Shown here: in pieces, positions 34,701 through 46,700 of the stretch
Layout of the letters: each line of letters starts with the position of its first letter
How positions within the stretch are numbered: position 1 is the first letter of the stretch
Assembly: GCA_947476855.1 (NCBI GenBank)
Contig: CANJSR010000002.1
Coordinates: 1-47,368, forward strand
Source: Acetobacteraceae bacterium
GTDB taxonomy: Bacteria > Pseudomonadota > Alphaproteobacteria > Acetobacterales > Acetobacteraceae
Reading direction: 5' to 3'
Length of the DNA: 47,368 nt
Program-made: the position numbers and the translations under genes
Notes under the pieces: generated by a model
Seen by the model: only the letters and a program-made list of their open reading frames with translations
Database searches by the model: none
What the model was told of the DNA's origin: nothing

Positions 34701-37700
34701 CGGCGCGCTTGCCGCTGGCGCGGTCGGCATCGGTGCCTCGGTCGGCGTCATGATCATCGACAAGGACACGGCGGCGCGGATCGGTACCTCCGCAACGGTG
34801 GAGGCGCTGGGCGCGGGAACCGGTGTCAGTCAGATCGTGACCGGCGGGCTCGCCGGCAGCACGATCCAGAAGACCATGGCCAGTGGCGTCATCGTGCAGG
34901 CGGAATCGAGCGAGGATATCCTGCACATCGTCGCCGCCGGCGGGTTTGGCATGGTCGGCGTGGCGGGCAGCCTGGGCGTAACGCTGATCCGCTCCACGAC
35001 CGCCGCGGTGATCGAGGCGAATGCAACCATCAACCGCACCGCCCATGGCAAGGCCAGCGCGTTGCAGTCCGTGCACGTCAATGCCGCGAACAAGGTTGAC
35101 ATCGATACCTATGTCATCGGTGTCGCGGCGGGCGCGGCGGGCATCGGCGGCGCTGTCGATATCGGCACGCTCAACAACGACGTGAAGGCGGAGATCCAGG
35201 GGGGAACCAAGGTCTCGGCCCAGGACGACGTCCGGGTTAACGCCGTCAGCGTCAAGGATCTGAAAGGCTTCGACGCCAGCGGCGGCTTTGGCGTCGTGGG
35301 CGTCGCCGGCGCGGTCAGCGTCTGGTCGGTCGGCAAGACGATCAACTCCAGCTATTCCGACAACGACGGCAACACCAAGAACAGCCTTATCGCAGGTGGT
35401 AAGGGCGCCGACGCCGATGCCGGTGAGCAGGCGAACAGCGCGACCACGCAGGTCACGGGTGACATCGGCGAGACGTTCAGCTCGAAGGGCGCAAACGCCA
35501 ACAGCAGCGCCAGCCGCGTCAACTCCATCACCGGCAGTGCCAATACAAAGGTCGGGGCGGCTGCCCCGACAAAGGCCACCATCACCGGGCTGATCGCACT
35601 TGCACCGGTGCCCCCGGGCACCTCCGCCATGATCCAGTCTGGCGCAGATATCGACGCCACTGACGACATCAGCGTCCAGGCCAACGCCAAGACCACCATC
35701 AAGATCGATATCGGCAGCGTATCGGCTGGCCTGGTCGGCGTGGGGGCCTCCGTCGCTGTCCTGTCCGTCGCGGACAATGTCAGCGCCTTCGCCAACGGCG
35801 TGCTGAACGCCGGAGACGACATCGCCGTCGCCGCCACGCTGAACGGCGACACCGACCTGCTCGTCCTCAGCGGCAGCGCAGGCTTCGTCGGCCTCGGCGC
35901 CGCCGTCGCCGTCGTCTCCGACACCTCCCTCGTCCAGGCCACGCTCGGCAGTGTCGAGAGGGCGGACGCGATCACCGTCAATGCCACCAACACCCGCAGT
36001 ATCAGCGAAACGACCGGCCAGGTCGTCGGCGGCGCTGTTGGCGTGGGCATCGTGTTCACGCGGGTCGATGTGTCCGGCGGATCGGTCGCGCGCGTCAACA
36101 ACGGCGCCGTGATCGGCAACGTCTCGCCGGTTGGATCGCTGTCCATCACAGCGTCCGAGAACACGACCGTGCATTCGAAGGTGGTGGCCGTCACCGCGGG
36201 CATCGGTGCCTTCGGCGCCAACTTCTCCTTCATCAAGATCAACCCGACCGTTTCGGCCTCGATCGGCCCGAACGCCAACATCAACGTCAAGGGCGCGGTC
36301 ACGGTCACCGCATCGGCAAAGATCGATGGATATGCCGAGGCGCTGGGCGTCGCGGCCGGCGGTCTCGCGGTCGGCGCATCGCTGACCGATGTCACCATCG
36401 AACCGACCGTTACCGCGGCGCTTGGTAATCCCGCGAATTCCGCGTCCGGTGCCGTAACGGTCAAGGCCGGCTCGCTGACGGTTGCGGCCAAGACCTTGCT
36501 GCCCGCCAGTGGCTATACCGCGCGCTCCGCCTCCACCGGATCGGCGGGCGCGCTGATCGGTGTCACCAGCACCAACGCGGTGATCGAGGACAACGCCACC
36601 GTCAAGAGCTTCATCGGGGATGGCTCGATCCTGACGATCGTGGGCGCGACCTTCGTGACCGCCGTCAACAACACGCGTCAGAAGTCGAGCGCGAACAGCA
36701 ACGCCGGCGGCCTGATCGCCGCGGGCATCGCTTATGCCGAGGTCGACTCCGACGCCGACGTGCAGGCCTTCGCCGGCAAGAACGTCAGCGTCAAGGCATC
36801 CTCCCTCACCATCGGCGCGACGGGCAAGGACGACAACTTCGCCTATACAAATGCCGGTTCGGGTGGCCTGATCGCCGGTGCGTCCTCGGTCGCGCGGACC
36901 AAGAATACCAGCCTGACACAGGCGCGCGTCGACAACGGCTCGGTCATCACGCTGTCGACGGGGGACGGCGCGCTGACGGTCGGCGCGGACCAGACCGCCG
37001 CCTTCAACTCCCAGATCACGACCTTCGCGGGCGGTCTGTTCGCCGGCGCGGGCGGTGTCATCACCAACACCGTGAATGCCAAGACGGACTCGAAGATCGG
37101 TGATTCCGTCACCATCACCGCGAAGAGCATCGACCTGAACGCGACGACCCATATCGACAAGCCCTGGCTGACCGGCGGCACGACTGAGAACATCAAGGGC
37201 ACGACTGGCGGTCTGGTCAGCGGCGCCGGTGCGAGCGACAAGACCACGATCAGCGTCAGCACAAAGGTCACGATCGGTTCCGCGAGCAAGCTGTCCGTCA
37301 CCGGCATTGCCTCCAACGCCCATACGTTCAAGCTGACGGCGCTGAACGACTGGAACGTGCGCGACAAGATTTCGTTCATCACGGGCGGCGCGCTGTCTGG
37401 CGCGGCCGCGGTGGCCTCGATCGACGTGAAGGTGGCCGAGGCCACCGTGCAGGTCGCCGGCACCGCCGTGTTGAACAGCACCAACGCCATCGACATGTCG
37501 GCCCGCGGGCACGGCACGCTGAAGCAGTTGATTTCAACCGAAACCTATGGCCTGGGCACGGCGACGGTCGGTCATGCGACGGTCAACCTGCGTCCGGACA
37601 ACCAGATCATCATCAGCGGTGGCGCGAAGATCACCGCCTATGGCGACATCAACCTCTCGGCCGGCAGCGACACGAACTATAACGAGGACGAGTACACGAT

Positions 37701-40700
37701 CGAGTCCCGCTATGACGGGTTCGCGGGCAGCCTGATCCCGATCTCCTCGATCGGCGCGACCGGCTACCTGATTGCCGAGAACAAGATCACCATCGGCAGT
37801 GGCGCGCACTTGAAGACCGCGCGCGATGCCAATCTGTTCACGGATCGCTTCGGCACCAACCAGATGGATGTGCAGGCCAAGGCACAAAGCTGGGTCAGCG
37901 AACTTCAGTCCGCGCTGTTGAAGGCGCAGGGCGGCGGCGCACTGCTCGACTACGCGCACGCAACGATCCTGGGCATTTCCCACGGCACCATTCAGATGAA
38001 TGGCACGGTGGAAACCGGTATCATCCGGCACCAGAATCTCTCGCTCAACGCGTGGGATGGGCTGACCGGCAAGATCACCGGCTATACCGCGACCGACGGG
38101 GTGACCTTCACCACCGGGCAGGAAGCGATCAACAACCCGCTGATTGATGAGCTTGAGCATTACGAGAATCTGCTCAAGCAGTACGGCAACGAAAACCCGT
38201 CGCTGAAGGCGTTCTACGAAGAGCGGATTGCCTCGATCGTCGCCGACCTGCTCGCGGATGGCCTGGTCACGATCGAGAGCGATGGCAAGGGCGGCAACGT
38301 CTATATCGCCGCCAAGCAATATGTCATGACGGTGACCGTCGATCCGATCTGGGCTGACTCAGGCTCGATCACGACCCGCGGCGACCTGCTGCAGGGCAGC
38401 GGCACCTGGATCGCGCCGAACGACGCCAGCGTGAAAATCATCAATGACACGCCGGCCTTCCTGAAGATCACGGGCATCGATATCCCGACGCAGTTGGGCG
38501 GGCTGTTCTTCAACGGCGACCAGATCAATACGATCCTGGATGTGACCTCCCGCAACACGGCGAACGTCAAGGAGGACAATCTCCTCAACAGCGATGGCGG
38601 TTCGCCGCTGGGGCCCTTTGTTCCTGGCGGGGTGACCTTCAACCTGACCGGTGTCAAGTACGGGCTGACCGAGCCGAGCGTGCTGATCCAGAACAGGCTT
38701 GATATTGAGTTCGTCAATATCAGTGGCAACTATAAGGTCAACGGCAAGAACCCGACCTACCCGTGGCCGGACATCATCATCACCGCGATCGAGGATGGCG
38801 GCCTCGGCATTCACAACGTCCTCGGCGATGTGACGATCCAGACGCTTGTTCCCGGGTTCAATCCGAACAGCAAGGGCGACATCAAGATCTTCGGACCCGT
38901 GGTATCGAAGTCGCTGACGCTGACCGCCGGCGGGCAGTTGTTTATCCAGACGCCGATCTTCGAAAGCGGCGGGTCCCCGATGTCGCAGTGGGGCGACGTC
39001 ACGACCGGGTCCTACAACCCGAACAATCTCGCACAGGTTGCCGCCGGCGTGGTCAAGGCATCGGCGGGCGGTGTTGCATCGATGCTGTCCAAGGTCCCGG
39101 GCGCCGAGGGTGGCATCTATGCCGACAAGATCTTCATCGATGCCGACATCATCAACCTGAACGGACGCCTGCAGAGCGGCAAGGCCGACTATTCCCTGTC
39201 GCTGGGCGCTGCGACCACCGCGCGGATCAACGACATCATCGGGTCCGGCGCAACCGGTCTCGTGAAGCTGGTGGAGGATTCAAGCGCTGACTTCTCGGTC
39301 TACTTCGACACGTCGACGAAACGGATCGAGGTGCAGGACCTGCGCGTCAGCGGCGGCGATATCGAAATGCATGGCCGCATCCTGAACACCGGCAATGGCC
39401 AGCTCTATATCTTCGGCGGCTACGGCAAGATCAACATCAACAACGCGACGTCGTTCGACCTCGGCCTGCATCGGATCGATGTGTCCGAGCGTGGTGGCGG
39501 AACACTGGTCATTCATGACGAGACGCCCGGCAGCAACGTCGTCAAGATCTACCAGCAGAATGAGAACGGCCTGACCGTTTCGACTTCGATCAACGGTGCG
39601 CCGGCGGTTGTGCAGAACAACCAGGCGCTGGACTCCATCTACTCGCCGGCCAGTGACTGGCGCTACGGCTGGACCGTCGGGGTCTCCCAGCTTGTCCACA
39701 AGACCAAGCGCGTCGTCGACAGCAGCTGGATCGGACTGATTGATCTCGGCACTGAGATCACTTCGTGGGATACGACGGAAATCCAGGGGCAGCCCACGCT
39801 CGAGGGTCCTGGCCCGTACTATTACCGCAGTGCCGTCGGTGGCGATTATTCCTACTCGACGTCCACGGTCACGATATCGGATCCCGTGCGGGGCCATTCG
39901 GCAGCCGAAACGAATACGACCTGGTATGGCGAGACCTCCATCACCGTCAATTTCTGGGAAGATTCAGGCACCCGCCTGCTGCACACCCACTCCATCTCGG
40001 CTCATCGCGACGTCGGCGTGCATTTCTTCGGCTATGACACGGGCACCGTCACGGTCAATTCGAACTCTGGCGGCAGCGTCTATATCGAGGGCCCGATCCT
40101 GAATGATCGCGGCACCACCTCGATCACCACCAACGATCGCATCCTGTCCGGTTCGGCTTCCGGCTATGTCGGCGGCAACCGCGTCGTGCTGACGGCGGCC
40201 AACGGCATCGGCACCGCCAACACCGCGCTGCGCGTCGATGTCGGCGGCACCGCCTTCGCCAGCCTGAGCGCGGTTACGACCACGGGTGTCGTCAACCTGG
40301 TGCAGACCGACGGTGACATGGCGATCGACAAGGTCATGTCGAAGTCCTTCGACAAGATCACGCTCGCGGCCCCGGGTTCGATCACCGTCGCGCAGAAAAG
40401 CGCTGGCGTCTGGTATGAAGGCCTCGTGTCCGGTGGCGCGCTGACGTTGTCGGCGCTGACCGGAGAGATCGGCAACGACTCCATCCGGCCGCTGGTGATC
40501 GAGATGCCGCTGCCGTTGAACGTGAAGGCGGATCTGAATGACTCGCTGATCGCCACGGCATCGACCGACGTGTCGCTGAAGGTGAAGTCGGGCGACCTGC
40601 GGGTGAAGTCGATCATCGCGGGCGGCGATGTCTACATCAACGTCGCGGCCGGCAGCCTGATCGATGCCAACGACCTGCAGGTGCGGGACGAACGCACCTA

Positions 40701-43700
40701 CGCCGAACTGAAGGCAGGGGTCTGGAGCTCGCTGCAGCTCACCGCCGGCACCGGCTACGCCGACAAGGTCGCCGCGACCATCCAGTCCTTCGTGTCCGCT
40801 AAGACGCAGGAGTACAACACGTACTGGCAGTTCCGGCACATGCAGGCCGATGGTGGCGCCGCCTTCGACGCCGGCTTCCAGGTCACGCTCGGCGCGGCCG
40901 AGACCGCGTACTATCAGAACGAACTGGGTTATGACGCCGCCGCGATCCAGACGCTCGTGAACATGCGGACGGCGACGTACCACACCCTGAACTCGACCTA
41001 TGGTGCCGGTGGCAGCTACGGGTCCGTCAACGACCTGGCATTCAACGCGAATACGTTCGTTGGCAACTTCAACTACAAGGCGACGTTGGCGGAGAAGACC
41101 TCCCTGACGTCGACCATCAAGCAGTGGACCGAGGATCAGCTTCTCTACGCGATCAGCGCCGGCCTCATGAAGGATGTCACCAGCACCGTGGTGAACATCG
41201 AGGAACCGAACATCGTCGGCGATGAGATCACGATCGTTACGAAGAACAACGTCGGTCAGAAAGGCGATGAGACGATCATCGACCTGACGCCGCCGAACGT
41301 CGTGTTCACCGATGACCAGCGCGTGGCGCTCGCCGCGGCTGAACGCCTGGACGTGCAGTACCTGGGGGGGCAGATCGTCACCGCGACGGTCACCTTCGAC
41401 GCCGGGTCGCGCACCATTGTCCGCACATCACCGGGCAGCTGGATCGCGGCCGGGTTCACGGCCGGGATGTATATCACGATTGACGGCGCCAATGGTCAGA
41501 CCACCCAGAACGCCACGATCGGGACCAATATCTTCCATCGTATCCTCAGCGTATCGGCGTCCGTCATCACGCTCGACAACTCCACGACGCTGACCACGGA
41601 AAGCGCGAAGACCGTCAAGATCGCGCCGGTCGTCCTCGATCCAACCTTCCAGCAGGTCGGGTCGTCGGTGGTCGCTACCGTCCAGTTCACCGGCAACACG
41701 CTCACCAACCCCGCGACGATCACCCGCGCCGTGGGCAGCTTCATCGCCGATGGTTTCGCGGCAAACCAGTTGCTGACCCTGTCCGGATCCGCGGCCAACT
41801 CCACCACCAATGGGATGACCTATCGGATCGTCTCCGTCACCGCGACCGTCATCACGCTTTCGTCCACCGCCAGCATCACGACCGAGGCATTCGACCAGGT
41901 CGTGACCCTGCGGCGCGGCACCGCGCCGGTCATCACGGCGATCAAGATCAGCCACCTCGATGACATCAACGTCACCGCGACGGGCGGCATCGACATCACC
42001 GCCGGCAAGGGCGTGCTTCTTGGCTCCACCGTCGATATCAAGCTGGAGCGGGTGACCGCCGGTACCGTCGTTGCTGGGGACAAGATCCGCATCAAGGGCA
42101 GCCTGAGCATCATCGACGCGGGCGCGCCGGGTCTCGCCTATATCCGCGGCGACGACGTCATCCTGGAAGCCGCTCAGGGCGGCATCGGCAGCCAGGCCGC
42201 GCCGATCACGCTGGACTCGATTGCCGGCGGCACGCTGACGGCGCGGGCCAAGAATACCATCTGGATCACCGGGGTCGGGGTCGCCGGCAACGGCAACCTG
42301 AACCTCGAGGCTGTGTTCTCTCAGACCGGCGACGTGCATCTCGGGGCCGAGGGCTCGATCCTTGACGCCTTCAACACCGACTTCCCGAAGGTCAAGGCCA
42401 GCAAGATCTTCCTCGAATCCGACCACGAGATCGGTGCCGCCGGCAACTATGTCGACGTGCAGGCCGCGAAGACCGTGACGGCCGAGGCGGGTGGCAACAT
42501 CTGGATCGCCCAGTTCGAGGGCGATCTGCGGGTCGACCACATCCAGTCCTTCGGCGGCAACGTCGATCTGCGCGCCGAGTTCTCGATCGTCGATGCGGCG
42601 TCAGCCAAATACGACAACAGCGGCGCGGCCAGCCTGCCGGCGGCGGACGTCATCGGCAACAGCATCAGCCTGACCGCTCTGATCGGCGGGATCGGCGACG
42701 CGCTGAACGCCCTCGACATCAACAGCCAGTTCAGCGGCGGCGGGACGCTGACGTCGTCCTCCAAGGCGCTGAATACCTACATCATCGAAACCCTGGGCGA
42801 CGTGGCGCTCAACACGGTCTCGACCGGACAGACGCAGTCGGCCTTCATCACGGCGCCGACGGGCAGCATCACGAATGGTGCCCCGGGCAAGCACAACGTG
42901 TTGTCCGGCAATACCAAGCTGTTCGCCAACAAGGACATCGGCGCGCCCGGCAACGCGATCAAGACAAAGGTCGGCCATATCGAGGCGCAATCGACCACCG
43001 GCAGCACCTATGTCGACAATGACGGTGAACTGGCGATCGGCGGCGACTTCACCGGCGATCCGAACGGCGTCGTCACCGGCGGGTCAGCGGTCATCACCGC
43101 GGCCAGCCCGATCACCCTGACCAAGAGCATCCTGGCGGGCGGCAATGTCCTGCTCCATTCGGTGGATGATGCCTTTGACGGCAACGACCCGTCCAAGGAC
43201 GATGTCCCCGATCACATGATCATCCGGGAAAAGGACCTGTTCGGTCAGCGCCTGTTCATCAAGGCGGCGGGCAGCATCTTCCTGCTGGCCGGCGACGACC
43301 TGACGGTCGAGAGGGGCGCGCTGATCCAGGCCGGCGTCTCCGCCGTGCTCTGGGGTGACTATGGCAACACCGACGGCCGCCTGGTCCCCAACGTCACCGA
43401 CAACCGGGAGACGAAGGAGAGCAAGAACGCCGATCCGTTGAAGGGCACGACCATCATCGTGGCCGGCACGGTGACCGCGCCGACCATCATCATCACCGGC
43501 GACAGCGACGAAGACCGGATCTTCGTCACCACCGGCAAGCTGACCGCCATGTTCCCGTGGCTGTCGCCGGCCGCGTTCGCCTCGGTCTTCGGTGAGAGGG
43601 CGCAGTATCCGCGTGAAGTGCCGACCGCTTCCAACATCTTCATCCTCGGCCAGGATGAGGACGACCTGATCTCGGTCTGGGGCGACGTGCTCGCGCGGGA

Positions 43701-46700
43701 AATCCGCATCTTCGGCAACGCGGGACAGGACATCATCGGCCTGAACCCCGAGAATCCGGATGGCTACAAGCTCCAGATCGCCGGGCAGATTTCGATCTAC
43801 GGCGGGCTTGGGCTGGATGACATTACGGTCAACAAGCTCAATACGCTCGACATCGCCCGCAAGATGAACGGCCCTGGCATCGGCCCCGACAAGCTGGTCA
43901 CCGGCTTGGTGCCCGGCATGCGGAACACCGTCGACATCGATGGCGGCGGTGCCTTCGACCTGGTCACCGTCAACATGACCGGGACGAACGACTACATCAT
44001 CAACGTCCATGACAACGGCGCGCCGGGCGATGGCTCCGACACGCTGGTCATCAACGGTACCGACGACGTCGACACCTTCCTGCTGCGCGCCGGCTTCGTC
44101 GCGCTGCTGCAGGAGAACGCGGGCGGTTTCGCCACGACGTATGAGCGTGTGAACTACGACGACACGATCAACGTCCTGCGGGTCAACGCCTATAAGGGTG
44201 ACGACAGCTTCTACGTCGACGACAACAGCGCGATCACCCAGCTCGACGGCGGCCTCGACAACGACTTCTTCCAGTTCGGCCAGTTGTTCGGCAACACCCG
44301 CATCGCGCCGAACCGGGTCGCCACCGGCGACACGTTCCCGACCTTCGATACGACGCAGGGCTATCTCAGCCGCGGCGTCAGCTTCGCGACCCTGGCCTAT
44401 GGCGGGGACGGCAACGACCAGATGGTCGTCTACAGCAACCGCGCGCCGCTGGAGCTGTATGGTGAGTCCGGCGTCGACAGCTTCATCGTCCGTGCCTTCG
44501 CCTACAAGAAGGCCTCCGATCCCGTGGTCATCAACGCCCCGATTCGGATCGATGGCGGCGCCGAGTCCGACCAGGCCACGATCATCGGGACCGAACTGGC
44601 CGACAGCTTCGTCGTCACCCGCGACGCGGTCGTGGGCGCCGGCCTGAATGTCAGCCTGGCCAACCTCGGCAGCATCGAAGTCGATGCGATGCAGGGCGAT
44701 GACCGGTTCTATGTCCACAGCACGGAGGCCAATGTCGCCACCATGCTGATCGGCGGTCTCGGCACCGACATCTTCGACGTCGGCGGCGACGTGGTGACCC
44801 CGATCATCGCCAACTCGATCGAGGGCAAGAGCAGCTTCATCAACCACAACATCGTCAGCGCCGGCACAGCCTATGACGGCATCTGGGCCGAGGGCGTCAG
44901 CCTGAACGTCGCCAGCGCGCGGGTCGGTCCGATGATCGTCACCCAGAGCGGCGGCGACACGACGGTGCGGGAAGGCAATGTCGATCCCAAGACGGCGTCC
45001 GACAGCTACACGCTGCGGATGTCCGAGGCGGCTTCCGTCGCTTCGCTGACCGGCGTCGCCTATGTCACGGTCTCGGCGGCGACCTCGCCCTCCCGCAACG
45101 CCGCGGTCGGTGGGCGAACCGTCCGGGTATCCCTCGACAACGTCAACTTCTATGAATCCCTCGTGCTCACCTTCGATCCCTTCGCGGTCAAGGGCACGGC
45201 GAATGCCTGGGACCGCACCCGGACGATCTATGTCCGCGCCGACCAGGACAGCCTGACGGAGGGCGAGCAGACCGTCATCATCAGCCATTCGATGGTCAGC
45301 ACCGACCCGGCCTACAACCGGGCCAACATCGCCAATGTCACGGTCCGCGTGATCGACGACGACCGCGCCGGCGTGACGATCCAGCAGAGCGGCAACGCGA
45401 CCACGGTCGTCGAGGGCGGTGCCAAGGACACCTATACGGTCGTGCTGACCCGCGCGCCGAAGGCCGGGGAGGTCGTGACCGTCAAGCTCGCGACGAACGA
45501 CGCCCAGCTGAAACTGTCGGTTGATACCATCCAGTTCACAGCCGCCAACTGGAACGTGCCGGTAACCGTGACGGTGTCCGCGCTCGATGACGGGGCGCTG
45601 GAAAACCGGGCGGAGGTGCTGATCACGCACACCGTCACCAGCAACCAGGTGTCCGGCTTCTATGCCAACATCTCCGACGTCGCCGACGTCGCGGTGACGG
45701 TGCATGACAACGACGCGCCGGGCGTGCTGATCACGCCGAACAACGGCGGGACGCTGGTGGGTGGCCTGCTGACGGACAGCTACCAGGTACAGCTCACCAG
45801 CGCCCCCGTTGCGCCGGTGTTCGTCCAGATCCTGACCGACGGCCAGACAATCGTGTCTGCCCACAGCGCAGAGCAGCAGCCGAACCGCTTCTCGGTCGTC
45901 AATGGCATCCCGACGATCCGGTTCGACGCGACCAACTGGAACAAGCCCTTCCTGGTGGCGGTCGAGGTCAACCTTCAGGTCCAGGCGCCGTTCAACCGCA
46001 TGGTCTATCCGGCCCAGCCGCATTTGACCGCGCCAATCCAGGGCCCGCTGACGCTCGAGGGCGGGGATGTCGCCGGCAAGGATCGTTCGCTCAACCGGGC
46101 GATGATGCTGCCGACGGAAAAGGACGTCGCGCCGCCGGTGCTGAACATCGTCGTCGACGAGAAGACGAAGACCGACACGGTCAACGTGTTCAACGACGGC
46201 AGCGTGCAGAACGACGCGGGCGTCCACGCCCTGGCCGGCATCCCCGATGGCCTCGCCGCCCAGTATGGCGTCGCGATCGGCAGCCTGCCGCTCGATGAGT
46301 TCGGCAACATCCGTGGCCTGAACATGGGCGACAAGCAGGAGATCGATATCAGCCAGCCGGGCAAGGCGGACATCCGTCCGTTCAACGCCGGCATCACCTA
46401 CCACGCCATCGAGGTCGCCGACGTCATGCTCGGCATCGGCAAGGACAGCTTCGCCGTCCAGACGACCCTGAAGGACATGATCACCGTCGTGCAGGGCGGT
46501 GGCGGCGACGACGTCCTGCGCGCGACCGGCGGGGGCGGGAACACGTCACCGCTGATCCTGTTCGGCGACACCAGCCAGGACGGCTCGTTCTATAACTCCA
46601 CGACCGCCAACATCACCGGGCGGGCTCGGGCCTTCACGAATGGCGGCAACGACACCATCGACGCGAGCAAGATGGCCCGCTCGGTCACCATCTATGGCGG

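Noticed and set aside
25558..46404. Very long open frames on the minus strand opposite the giant gene (1797, 1026, 1014 and 1106 codons)
   Set aside because: Their proteins are Arg/Gly/Asp/His-rich with no family features, and they exist because the strongly GC3-biased sense gene leaves antisense frames open. The sense frame shows repeated, recognisable domains throughout.
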